NCBI GenBank assembly: GCA_016197365.1
Contig: JACPVS010000006.1
Span: forward strand, 124,001 to 188,000
DNA from: Mycolicibacterium cosmeticum
GTDB lineage: Bacteria; Actinomycetota; Actinomycetes; Mycobacteriales; Mycobacteriaceae
Reading direction: 5' to 3'
Length of the DNA stretch: 64,000 nt
In this document: positions 56,349-64,000 of the stretch, one piece after another
Layout: each line of letters opens with the position of its first letter
Position numbering within the stretch: position 1 is the first letter of the stretch
The notes under the pieces: model-generated
The model's input: the letters and a program-made list of their open reading frames with translations, nothing else
Database searches by the model: none
What the model was told of the DNA's origin: nothing
Translations under genes and position numbers: made by a program

Positions 56349-57778
56349 CAGTGGTGATCCAGTCGGTCGTCGCTGACCGCGATCGCGGCGCGTTCGGCGG
56401 TGAGGTCCAGGCTGCGGCTGAACCCGTAGTAGGCGGCGGACGAGATCAACAGGCCGGCAAGCCAGGAGACGTCGATGCCGCCCAGCAGTGCGCCGAACGT
56501 GCCGGTGAAGAACGGCAGCACGGCGAACGGGATCATCGCCGCGAAGCCCAGGAAGTAGGCGGCGATGCCGCGCCAGGACCAGCCGCCGTAGACGCCGTCC
56601 GGGGTGAACAGGTCGGTGATGGCGTAGTGGCCACGGCGGACGAAGAAGTAGTCGGTGAGGTTGACAGCCGTCCACGGCACCAGCAGGAACAGCATCAACG
56701 ACAGCGCGTTGCTGGCGGCGTTGATCACGTGGTCGCCGAACGGCAGCGCCACGACGAGGTAGATGACGATGGTGGCTGCAGTCACCGTGACTCGCAGCGC
56801 GCGGGTGGGCTTGATGCGTTTGACCAGGTCGACACCGGTGAGGAACTGCAGAGTGACGCTGTACGCGGCGGTCGCGGTGCAGACCACCAGGGTGGCCGCC
56901 GAAGCCAGCGCGAGAATGGAGCCGAAGCCGCTGAAGATGTGGTCGCCAGCGTCGTGCAGGGCCACCAGGGCGTCTTGCGCGCCGTAGTGCGCCGACAGCC
57001 ACGCACCCAGGGCGATCAGCCACAGCGCGGAAATACCGGCGCCCACATAGACACTCGCGATCAGTGAGCGCGAGGAAGTCTTCTCGGGGAGGTAGCGGGT
57101 GTAGTCGGACACGATCGGGGCCAGCGCGATGTTGTAGGCAGCAGACACCGCGAACACGGTGAAGAAGCCCGAGGCGACGAAGCCGTGTTCGTCGGCGGAC
57201 GGGGTGGTGCCGCCGGCGTGGCCGAACAGGACGGCCAGGCTGAACACCGCGACCAGCGGGACCGTCACGTAGAACACCAGCTGGGAGACGCGGTGCAGGT
57301 AGTCGTGCCCGGCGATGGCGAACAGGCCACCGACGATGTTGACCACCAGCCCGACGGCGATGGGTGACCAGCCGAAGATCTGCGCCAGGCCCTGCGACGT
57401 GAGGATGGTGTACACCACACCGAACGCGAGATAGCAGGTCAGCGACATCGCGACCACGACAACGACGCCGTAGAAGCCGAACTGGGCGCGGGACTGGATG
57501 ATCTGCGGCAGGCCCAGGCGGGGGCCCTGGGTGGCGTGGAACGCCATGAAGAAAGTCCCGATGACCAGCCCCGATGCGGAAGCGAGGATGGCCCAGCCCA
57601 CCGAGAGGCCCAACGCTGGGCCGGTGAAGCCCAGCGCGATGGTGAAGAAGCTCCAGTTGGCGATGAAGAACAGCGGGCTCTGCCGCCACGGCGTGCCGTG
57701 TCGTTCGGCCGGGGTGATCCAGTTTGACACGACGAGGAATGCTCGTCCATAGGTGGGCTTATGGAACAGCCATCTCAT
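56348..57778 (-). CDS. NCS1-family nucleobase/cation symporter
   Basis: 476 residues with about 12 membrane helices. NCS1 features are TPAERHGTPWRQSPLFFIAN in the first loop, FFTIALGFTGPALGLSVGWA, and the paired helices with NIALAPIVSDYTRYLPEKTS. Members import purines, pyrimidines, hydantoins or thiamine precursors. Coupling to the NtaA-type monooxygenase suggests uptake and oxidative breakdown of one heterocyclic or N-containing compound. The start ATG is 57778, 70 bp from the divergent prfC. Confidence 0.9.
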   Translation of the reverse strand: MRWLFHKPTYGRAFLVVSNWITPAERHGTPWRQSPLFFIANWSFFTIALGFTGPALGLSVGWAILASASGLVIGTFFMAFHATQGPRLGLPQIIQSRAQFGFYGVVVVVAMSLTCYLAFGVVYTILTSQGLAQIFGWSPIAVGLVVNIVGGLFAIAGHDYLHRVSQLVFYVTVPLVAVFSLAVLFGHAGGTTPSADEHGFVASGFFTVFAVSAAYNIALAPIVSDYTRYLPEKTSSRSLIASVYVGAGISALWLIALGAWLSAHYGAQDALVALHDAGDHIFSGFGSILALASAATLVVCTATAAYSVTLQFLTGVDLVKRIKPTRALRVTVTAATIVIYLVVALPFGDHVINAASNALSLMLFLLVPWTAVNLTDYFFVRRGHYAITDLFTPDGVYGGWSWRGIAAYFLGFAAMIPFAVLPFFTGTFGALLGGIDVSWLAGLLISSAAYYGFSRSLDLTAERAAIAVSDDRLDHH

Positions 57779-57848
57779 CGGTCAGATTTTTAGTTGGCCG
57801 GCCGCGATTATCGGTTTGCCCACCTGGGCAAATACCATCGAGGGTGAT

Positions 57849-59456
57849 ATGACCGAGAACGCCCTGGATACCCGTACCGCCGGCCGCGTCACCGCGGAGG
57901 CGGCGCGTCGCCGCACCTTCGCCGTCATCAGCCACCCTGACGCCGGTAAGTCGACACTGACCGAAGCGTTGGCGCTGCATGCCCGGGTGATCAACGAGGC
58001 CGGCGCCATCCACGGCAAGGCGGGCCGCAAGTCGACGGTGTCGGACTGGATGGAGATGGAGAAGGCCCGCGGCATCTCAATCACGTCGACGGCGCTGCAG
58101 TTCCCGTACCGCGACTGCGTGATCAACCTGCTGGACACCCCAGGCCACGCCGACTTCTCCGAGGACACCTACCGGGTGCTGACGGCGGTCGACGCCGCGG
58201 TCATGCTCATCGACGCCGCCAAAGGTCTTGAGCCGCAGACGCTGAAGCTGTTCCAGGTGTGTAAGCACCGCGGGATCCCGATCATCACGGTGATCAACAA
58301 GTGGGACCGCCCGGGCCGGTATGCCCTGGAGTTGATGGACGAGATCCACGAGCGCATCGGGTTGCGGACCACTCCCCTGACCTGGCCAGTGGGTATCGCC
58401 GGTGATTTCAAGGGCGTGATGGACCGTCGCAAGGGCCATTACATCCGGTTCACCCGCACCGCCGGTGGTGCCACCGCCGCGCCGGAGGAACACATCCCCG
58501 CCGACAAGGCGCACGACGCCGCCGAGGGCGACTGGGACACCGCCGTGGAGGAATCGGAGCTGTTGTCGATGGACGGCTCGGATTACGACCGCGAGACGTT
58601 CCTGGCCGGCGAGTCCTCGCCGGTGCTGTTCACCTCCGCGGCGCTGAACTTCGGCGTGAACCAGCTGCTCGACGTGCTCGTCGAGCTGGCGCCCTCGCCC
58701 GGCGCGATCGTCGACGTGGCCGGTGAGCCGCGGGCGGTGAGTTCGCCGTTCAGTGCGTTCGTGTTCAAGGTGCAGGCCGGGATGGACTCCTCGCATCGTG
58801 ACCGGATCGCCTACGCGCGGGTGTGCTCGGGGACGTTCGAGCGTGGTGATGTGCTGACCCACGCCGGAACCGGTAAGCCGTTCGTGACCAAGTACGCGCA
58901 GTCGGTGTTCGGGCAGCAGCGCTCCACACTGGACGATGCGTGGCCCGGTGACGTGATCGGCTTGGCGAACGCGGCGGCGCTGCGTCCGGGTGACACGCTG
59001 TATCGCGATGTGCCCGTGGAGTTTCCGCCGATCCCCAGCTTCTCCCCCGAATACTTCTCGGTGGTCCGCGGCAAGGATCCGAGCAAGCACAAGCAGTTCC
59101 GCAAGGGTATCGAGCAACTCGACCAGGAGGGCGTGGTGCAGGTGCTGCGCTCGGACCGCCGCGGCGAGCAGGCCCCCGTCTTCGCGGCCGTCGGGCCCAT
59201 GCAGTTCGAGGTGGCCCAGCACCGGATGGAGACGGAGATCGGTGCGGCGATCACGCTGGAGTCGCTGCCATATCAGGTGGCGCGGATCGTCGATCCCGAG
59301 GATGCCGAGTTCATGAGCAAGCAGGTGTCCTCGGAGGTGCTGATGCGTTCCGACGGGGTGCTGCTGGTGCTGTTCTCGACGAAGTGGCGCCTGGAGGGCT
59401 TCCAGCGGGACAACCCGACGATCAAGCTGCGGTCGTTGGTCGCGGCTGAGGGGTAG
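57849..59456 (+). CDS. prfC: Peptide chain release factor 3
   Basis: 535 residues, translation GTPase. G1 is ISHPDAGKSTLTE, G3 DTPGHADFS and G4 INKWDRPG, with the RF3-specific EMEKARGISITSTALQFPYR (switch I). It recycles RF1/RF2 from the ribosome after termination. Full family length. The start ATG 57849 has GAGGG nearby. A perfect palindrome lies 43 bp after its stop. Confidence 0.95.
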   Translation: MTENALDTRTAGRVTAEAARRRTFAVISHPDAGKSTLTEALALHARVINEAGAIHGKAGRKSTVSDWMEMEKARGISITSTALQFPYRDCVINLLDTPGHADFSEDTYRVLTAVDAAVMLIDAAKGLEPQTLKLFQVCKHRGIPIITVINKWDRPGRYALELMDEIHERIGLRTTPLTWPVGIAGDFKGVMDRRKGHYIRFTRTAGGATAAPEEHIPADKAHDAAEGDWDTAVEESELLSMDGSDYDRETFLAGESSPVLFTSAALNFGVNQLLDVLVELAPSPGAIVDVAGEPRAVSSPFSAFVFKVQAGMDSSHRDRIAYARVCSGTFERGDVLTHAGTGKPFVTKYAQSVFGQQRSTLDDAWPGDVIGLANAAALRPGDTLYRDVPVEFPPIPSFSPEYFSVVRGKDPSKHKQFRKGIEQLDQEGVVQVLRSDRRGEQAPVFAAVGPMQFEVAQHRMETEIGAAITLESLPYQVARIVDPEDAEFMSKQVSSEVLMRSDGVLLVLFSTKWRLEGFQRDNPTIKLRSLVAAEG

Positions 59457-59755
59457 CCCCGCGAGTCACCGCGAGAGTTCCGGCACTCGAGTCTGGAGAG
59501 CGATATCGCATGCGATATCGCTATTCACACTCGAGTGCGTGCGCTGACGGCGGGCCCCAGCAATGTGACGGTGCGCCGACGGAGTGGGGGCTCAGCATGG
59601 TGACTACCTCGATCTCGAAGATCTACCAGGGATCACGCGCGCCGCACCGTCGGTGATGATTTCGCCATACGCGACTGGCCTCCGTTTGTGGAGGCGGCGC
59701 TGAGACCAGAGCTTCGAGCGATGAGTTTCGCACGCGCCCGATGTCGACCTAAACC
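59457..59755. other. Non-coding region between prfC and the small monooxygenase
   Basis: No gene is supported in this 299-bp stretch. It holds a perfect 24-bp palindrome (59499-59522) flanked by CACTCGAGT copies at 59484-59492 and 59528-59536. It then contains unassigned GC-rich DNA and, at its right end, the promoter region of the next gene. Confidence 0.6.
59499..59522. repeat. 24-bp perfect palindrome, copy 1
   Basis: Half-site AGCGATATCGCA followed by its exact reverse complement. The same 24 bp occur again inside the palindrome at 60052-60081. This copy is additionally framed by CTCGAG motifs on both sides, giving a nested hairpin 43 bp after the prfC stop. Confidence 0.9.
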
Positions 59756-60028
59756 ATGATCATCGTTGCCGGACACATCACCGTCAGACCGGAGCAGCGC
59801 GAGGGCTACCTCGCCGGATGCGTGGTCGTGGTCGAACTTGCCCGGAAGGCCGACGGCTGCCTGGACTTCGCCATCTCCGCAGACCTGATCGATGCGGGCC
59901 GGATCAACATCTACGAACGGTGGGCGTCCCAGTCCACTCTGGATGCGTTCCGCGGCAGCGGGCCCGGCGACGATCAAAGCGCGGCAATGCTTTCCGTATC
60001 GGTGGCGGACTACACCGTCAAATCATGA
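59756..60028 (+). CDS. Antibiotic-biosynthesis monooxygenase (ABM)-domain protein
   Basis: A 90-residue ferredoxin-like fold protein. It has VAGHITVRPEQREGYLAG, ELARKADGCLDFAISADLID and YERWASQSTLDAFRGSGPG, typical ABM motifs. Such proteins act as dimeric cofactor-free oxygenases or small-molecule-binding proteins; the substrate is unknown. A palindromic repeat follows 24 bp downstream. Confidence 0.85.
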   Translation: MIIVAGHITVRPEQREGYLAGCVVVVELARKADGCLDFAISADLIDAGRINIYERWASQSTLDAFRGSGPGDDQSAAMLSVSVADYTVKS

Positions 60029-60051
60029 CGGAGGGTTGGGACTCGAGCCCC

Positions 60052-60081
60052 GAAAGCGATATCGCATGCGATATCGCTTTC
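60052..60081. repeat. 30-bp perfect palindrome, copy 2
   Basis: The 24-bp core is identical to the element at 59499-59522, here extended by GAA/TTC to 30 bp. A CTCGAG motif again precedes it. It lies just after the ABM gene stop, paralleling the position of copy 1 after prfC. Confidence 0.9.
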
Positions 60082-60118
60082 CAGAAGGCACTGTCGGACG
60101 GCGCCCGACCCACACGGC

Positions 60119-60152
60119 GTTCTGCCGCCCGCCAGACGGCGAGCGGCAGAAC
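60119..60152. terminator. Bidirectional hairpin between convergent genes
   Basis: A perfect 10-bp stem GTTCTGCCGC/GCGGCAGAAC with a 14-base loop lies between the ABM gene (plus) and the secreted-protein gene (minus), where terminators are expected. No T-tract. Confidence 0.6.
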
Positions 60153-60168
60153 AGGGGCAAGTTTCAGA

Positions 60169-60519
60169 TCACCAACACGGGATCGGGTGGAACAGATTCC
60201 ACAATGGGCCACCGCAGTGCATGTGGAAATCCGCCGGCGGTGCCCAGCCACCGGGGTTGTTCCAATCTCCCGGGGGCTCCCAGCCCTCCGGCGGACGCCA
60301 CCCCTGGTCGGGGTAGCCGTCGTTCCAGCCCGCCCACTCGGGGTGATGCCAGTCGGCCGGTCCAGGTCCGCGGTTCCAGCCGGGCCCGTTGTTCCATCCC
60401 CCGGGTCCATGCGGTCCGCGCGGTCCCCAGTTCGGGTCCGCGCTGGCGACGCCGGTACCCAGCCCCATCGCGAGCGCCCCGGTAATACCCACTGCGGAAA
60501 TGACTTTCGCAAACTTCAT
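60169..60519 (-). CDS. Small secreted Trp/Pro/Gly-rich protein
   Basis: 116 residues from ATG 60519 (AAAGGA ten bases upstream; an ATG at 60528 is alternative). The signal peptide is FAKVISAVGITGALAMGLGT with cleavage near GVASADP. The mature protein (about 90 residues) is low complexity, with repeated GPGW, NNGPGW and PPEGWEPPG units, and ends HMHCGGPLWNLFHPIPCW with two Cys that could form a disulfide. It matches a known style of mycobacterial small exported proteins. Function unknown. Confidence 0.82.
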   Translation of the reverse strand: MKFAKVISAVGITGALAMGLGTGVASADPNWGPRGPHGPGGWNNGPGWNRGPGPADWHHPEWAGWNDGYPDQGWRPPEGWEPPGDWNNPGGWAPPADFHMHCGGPLWNLFHPIPCW

Positions 60520-60706
60520 GTCGATCATTCCTTTCAGACGATGTCACGGAGAGGACGTCTGAAAGTTAGTCTTGCTACCGACCTTAAGTAGGGCCTGTGC
60601 CTGCGGTCAGGGTTGGTTGTACAAACGGTAACCGAAGGTCGCGACGTCGTCACGAAAAGCCATCTGCCAGCTGGCAACTCGCTGAAAAATGGGCCTCACC
60701 AGCAGT

Positions 60707-63700
60707 TCACCGCTGCTGTGCGAGTCCCAGCACTTGTTCAGCTGACGGCGGGCTCGCCGGGTGATACGACAGGCACCACGGGGCCGCGATGCGATGGAAC
60801 GCCTCACCCTCGGTGGCCACATAGAAATGGCCGGCCCGCAGTCGGCTGATGTCGGGCACCAATCCGCCCTTGGCACGCGCCATTTCCTCGGCGGTGTCGA
60901 TCTGCGTCGGCGAGTTGAGCAGTCCGTAGAACTGGGTCGCCGCGTTGCCCGGAATCTGGTTGTGCAGGCCTTTGGGCGCCTGGGTGGCGAAGATCAGGCC
61001 CAGACCGTACTTGCGGGCCTGCGATGCCAACGCCAACGTGCTTCGGGTGCTCGCGGTCGTGCCCTTGGCCGGGGCCAATGTCTGCGCCTCGTCCATCACC
61101 AGCAGGCCACCAAGCGGACGGTCGGCCGCGGGGTTGCGTTTGATCCACGCGAACAACGCCATCTGCAACTGGCTGACGAAGCTCTGGCGCTGCTCGTCGG
61201 ACTGCAGGCCGATCATGCTGATCACAGACACCCGGGCCCGGTAACCCTCGGATGGGGTCAGCAGCACGCCGGGGTCGACGGGCTGGCCCGCTCCCCCGAA
61301 CATCGGGTCATTGACCATCGCGGCGCGCAGATTCTGCGCGATCTCGCCGGCCATCTTCTGCGCTCCGGTAAGCCCGCTGACGTCGTCGGGCAGGTCTTCG
61401 AGCAGGTCGACGAAGCCGCTCAGTGTGGGGTCGGGCGCACGGCCGTACTCCAGCAACGCTTCTCGCAGCACGGCGCGCGAACGCGCGGCTTTGGCGGTTG
61501 ATCCGGCGATCTGCGCGCGCGGCTCCAGAGCGGCGCACGCCGCCTCGACGGCGTCGTTGTATTCGTCGCGGTCATCGAGCACGCTGGCGAAGTCCGGGAG
61601 CGGCTGGAAGGCCAATGGCCGGCCGGTGGAGCGCCGCGGCGTCCAGATCATCACCTCGGTGTTGGCGAAGTACTCGCGGGCCCGGCTGTCGTCGGCTCGG
61701 TGCCAACCACCGGGGTTCTCCGGCCACGGGCTGCCGAGCCGCGACAGATCATTGTTGGGGTCCAACACAATTGACGACACCCCACGCAGCGCCGCCTCTT
61801 CCACCAGCCGCCGGATCAACACCGTCTTGCCCGAGCCGGAGCCCGCGAAGATCGCCACATGTTTGCGCAGCGCGGCCAAGTCGACCGACACCGTGGCGTC
61901 GGTGCGGATCTCGACACCCAGCGGTATCTCGTCCTCCGAGGTCGCCAAGGCAATGTCGTTGTCCGGCTCCGCTTCCGGCTCGGCTTCGATGACGACGACC
62001 GGTTCGTCCCCGCCGAGGGCGGCACGCAACAAGGCGATCCCGTGCGCGGGCCTGCGGGCGCGCAACCACGCCGCCAAGCCGGCATCGTCCTCCTGGAGCA
62101 GGTCACGCAATGCGGTCATGGTGCGGATGTCGTCATCGGACATTGCCAGGGTGCGTCCACCCGCGCGGTCGAAGTCCTGGACAAGAGCAGCGGTCTTCGG
62201 GCCGCTGGGCCATGCGCCGTTGCGCAGGAAGAAGAGCCGGCGCCGGTCGGAGCCCAGACCCGTTGCGCTGACGGCCTTTTTGATTCGATTCTGCGCGGCG
62301 ACGGCGTTGGTCGAACCGATCGCGCGGAACGCCCAGTGCTGCTCGTCGTCGGTCGCCGAGTCCAAGGTCTGCCGCAGGCGCGCGTGCAGCACGACGTGCG
62401 ATCCGGGCGGCGGATCGCACGCGTAGGACTGGTCGTTGCCTTCCTCGGCGATCCACGCCGTCAACGCCGCGTGCAGCAGGGCCGGGACGGCGGTGTCCTC
62501 GCCGTCGGGATCGAGCGCCGCGGCCGGCACTGCACGGGAACGGAATTCGACGAATCGCCGGTCCAGCGGCGATGTGTCGGGAGCGGGCGTGTCGGACTGC
62601 GACTCTTGCTCCACCTCGTCATTGAGGTGCGCGAGTTCGGTGACCTCGCCGCGACGCAACGCATCGCGCACATGCGCATCCGCGCGGATCAGGAGCTGGC
62701 GCGGCGTGTACCCGGCGGCGTCGTCGAACGCGGACGCCACGATGGGCCAGCTCGGGTAGGGCGGGACGAATCGCACCGAGGCGTAGCCCGCGGCGAATCG
62801 GCGCTCCAGGATGGCCCGGCCCAGGTCACCGCTGGGCAGCGGGGTCAGTGGCGCGGTCACCCGGAATCGGTCACTCACGCTGGCGGTGGCCCGGTCGCGG
62901 ATGGCCTCCCACGCCGAGGGCAGGCACGCCACCACGGCGACGGTGCGCCGCATGGTCTGGCGCACCGACATCAGGCCGTGCGCAACCTGTTCCAGCACAC
63001 CATCACTCGCGCTGGCCATCCCATCGGTGCGCGAGGATGACTGCGCCAGCAGTGTGTCGATCTGGTCCAGCGCCAGCACCGCGGGCCCGGCCAGCGCCGT
63101 CAGCCGGGCGATGTCGCGCACGCATTGCTGCGCCGACGGGCTGGTGCCTTTGAGGCGCCACATCTTGCGGTCGGAGGAGTCGTCGTCCTCCTCGCTGGCC
63201 TGCAGGTAGGCGTCGCCGACATCGCGGGCGGTCAGGTCGTTGGCGGCCAATAGCACCAGGGCGCGCAAGGTCTGGTGACAGTCGCGGACGTCGCGGCGGG
63301 CCTTGGCCAGCGTGTTGACGAACTGGTCCAGGGTTGCGGGTTCCAGGTCGTCGTCGCCGATGATGGCGCGGCGCTCAGCCCGGGAGACGTGCGCAATGGA
63401 GGACAGCTCCCACAGCAGATCCTTGAGTTGGGTCTCCCGTCCCACGCCGGGCCGGCCGAGACTCTCCAGGATGCCGCTGCGCACCGATTCCCAGAAGCTG
63501 GCGGCATCCAGCAGTTCGACCACGAAGAAGAATCCGCCGTCTTTCTGGACGCGTTCGCGGATCTGGCCGAGCAGGTGGGTCTTGCCGGACCCGGCCTGGC
63601 CGCGGATGGCGACGCCGAGCGGGGCGCTGTCCGGGTCGCGCAGGGCGTCGCCGAACGCTTCCATGACGTCGTCGACGGCGCGTTCGTTGAGGCCGTTGAC

Positions 63701-63793
63701 GTGGGTGGCCGATTGCGGGCGCCACAGATCGTCGCTGGTCGGTGCCCACGTGAGTCGAAGCGCGGCGAGCGCCTCGCGATCTGCCTCCTGCAT
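60707..63793 (-). CDS. Two-ATPase protein: N-terminal AAA module and C-terminal HerA/FtsK-like module
   Basis: 1,028 residues from ATG 63793, which overlaps the stop of the preceding gene (TGATG). Module 1 has P-loop IRGQAGSGKTHLLG (about 63-76), Walker B AVLALDQIDTLL and a long helical region. Module 2 has AIFAGSGSGKTVLIRRL (about 648-664), VSSIVLDPNNDLSRLGSP, LLVMDEAQTLAP (about 897-908) and GLIFATQAPKGLHNQIPG, as in HerA/DUF87 DNA-pumping ATPases. It probably loads on or translocates DNA. Such fusions occur in DNA-repair, conjugation and defence loci. The upstream partner runs off the window. Confidence 0.82.
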   Translation of the reverse strand: MQEADREALAALRLTWAPTSDDLWRPQSATHVNGLNERAVDDVMEAFGDALRDPDSAPLGVAIRGQAGSGKTHLLGQIRERVQKDGGFFFVVELLDAASFWESVRSGILESLGRPGVGRETQLKDLLWELSSIAHVSRAERRAIIGDDDLEPATLDQFVNTLAKARRDVRDCHQTLRALVLLAANDLTARDVGDAYLQASEEDDDSSDRKMWRLKGTSPSAQQCVRDIARLTALAGPAVLALDQIDTLLAQSSSRTDGMASASDGVLEQVAHGLMSVRQTMRRTVAVVACLPSAWEAIRDRATASVSDRFRVTAPLTPLPSGDLGRAILERRFAAGYASVRFVPPYPSWPIVASAFDDAAGYTPRQLLIRADAHVRDALRRGEVTELAHLNDEVEQESQSDTPAPDTSPLDRRFVEFRSRAVPAAALDPDGEDTAVPALLHAALTAWIAEEGNDQSYACDPPPGSHVVLHARLRQTLDSATDDEQHWAFRAIGSTNAVAAQNRIKKAVSATGLGSDRRRLFFLRNGAWPSGPKTAALVQDFDRAGGRTLAMSDDDIRTMTALRDLLQEDDAGLAAWLRARRPAHGIALLRAALGGDEPVVVIEAEPEAEPDNDIALATSEDEIPLGVEIRTDATVSVDLAALRKHVAIFAGSGSGKTVLIRRLVEEAALRGVSSIVLDPNNDLSRLGSPWPENPGGWHRADDSRAREYFANTEVMIWTPRRSTGRPLAFQPLPDFASVLDDRDEYNDAVEAACAALEPRAQIAGSTAKAARSRAVLREALLEYGRAPDPTLSGFVDLLEDLPDDVSGLTGAQKMAGEIAQNLRAAMVNDPMFGGAGQPVDPGVLLTPSEGYRARVSVISMIGLQSDEQRQSFVSQLQMALFAWIKRNPAADRPLGGLLVMDEAQTLAPAKGTTASTRSTLALASQARKYGLGLIFATQAPKGLHNQIPGNAATQFYGLLNSPTQIDTAEEMARAKGGLVPDISRLRAGHFYVATEGEAFHRIAAPWCLSYHPASPPSAEQVLGLAQQR

Positions 63794-64000
63794 CAACTCT
63801 CGATGCTAATCAGATGCTTGGCCTGGTTGCCGATCAGGATGGCCGCATCGCGGTCCGCGTCGGTGAGGACCTTCTGGTTCTCCTCGGGAATCAGGCTGAT
63901 CGCGCCGTCCCGGTAGAGCCCCTGCAGCGCAGCGTCCAGGTCGTCGCGGGGCACTTCCAGTTCGCCACGAAGCGTCGCCAGACCCACCCACGCGCCAGGT
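63793..64000 (-). CDS. Partial gene, C-terminal winged-helix-like tail
   Basis: Only the last 68 codons are visible: PGAWVGLATLRGELEVPRDD, a helix-rich LDAALQGLYRDGAISLIPEE and NQKVLTDADRDAAILIGN before the stop. The pattern looks like a small winged-helix domain at the end of a larger protein. The frame is open at the right edge, so its start and main function are outside the window. Translational coupling (TGATG) to the two-ATPase gene means the products probably work together. Confidence 0.7.
   Translation of the reverse strand, partial: PGAWVGLATLRGELEVPRDDLDAALQGLYRDGAISLIPEENQKVLTDADRDAAILIGNQAKHLISIES

Overview
The window is high-GC actinobacterial DNA. It most likely comes from a fast-growing Mycobacterium (Mycolicibacterium). 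The evidence is the second mycobactin locus (mbtL-mbtM-mbtN with convergent mbtK behind an IdeR-type iron box), an Rv0386-like cyclase/ATPase/LuxR regulator with the same Gln57/Asn106 pair, pgm and paired crcB plus a DUF190 gene as around Rv3068c-Rv3071, a nagA-nagB-PTS locus of the kind found in saprophytic mycobacteria, and typical mycobacterial signal peptides. Genes are tightly packed, with many 1-8 bp overlaps.

Layout. 1-3.4 kb: a frameshifted SDR, a transglutaminase-like protein, a truncated glutamate-cysteine-ligase-like gene, a DUF5994 protein and a methyltransferase. 3.4-7.3 kb: two tail-to-tail class III cyclase-domain proteins with complementary active-site losses. 7.4-8.5 kb: an L,D-transpeptidase followed directly by a CoA-transferase remnant. 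8.6-14.6 kb: a RiPP-type operon on the minus strand, made of a membrane-anchored secretion accessory, a C39-peptidase ABC exporter, a LanB-type dehydratase split by an in-frame amber codon, and a double-glycine precursor whose core has 17 Ser/Thr and no Cys. 14.8-18.1 kb: the cyclase/NB-ARC/TPR/LuxR regulator, immediately upstream and on the same strand. 18.3-28.5 kb: a P450, tRNA-Ala, an MFS transporter, pgm, a hemerythrin-like protein, a SARP-type regulator, two crcB genes and the DUF190 gene. 28.6-32.2 kb: mbtLMN and mbtK. 32.4-37.7 kb: small proteins, a large secreted beta-propeller/beta-helix protein and a twice-frameshifted DUF2236 gene.

37.6-43.4 kb: N-acetylglucosamine/glucose PTS uptake and catabolism, then an N-acyl-D-amino-acid deacylase-like amidohydrolase divergent from a TetR gene that lacks a standard start codon. 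44.0-50.3 kb: a long hairpin, an AbiEi/DUF559-like protein, and a TetR-controlled aromatic-ring operon (VOC dioxygenase, FAH-family hydrolase, FAD monooxygenase, P450). 50.3-57.8 kb: DUF2993 protein, sulfatase, LOG protein, YceI protein, SDR, flavin monooxygenase and NCS1 permease. 57.8-60.5 kb: prfC and a small monooxygenase, each followed by the same perfect palindrome, then a small secreted Trp/Pro/Gly-rich protein. 60.7-64 kb: a two-ATPase (AAA plus HerA-like) protein translationally coupled to a gene running off the right edge.

The most novel candidate is the cysteine-free LanB/LanT RiPP operon. It has no LanC, so thioether rings cannot form, and its core ends in three 8-residue repeats. 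Single-base deletions in two genes could be sequencing or assembly errors.
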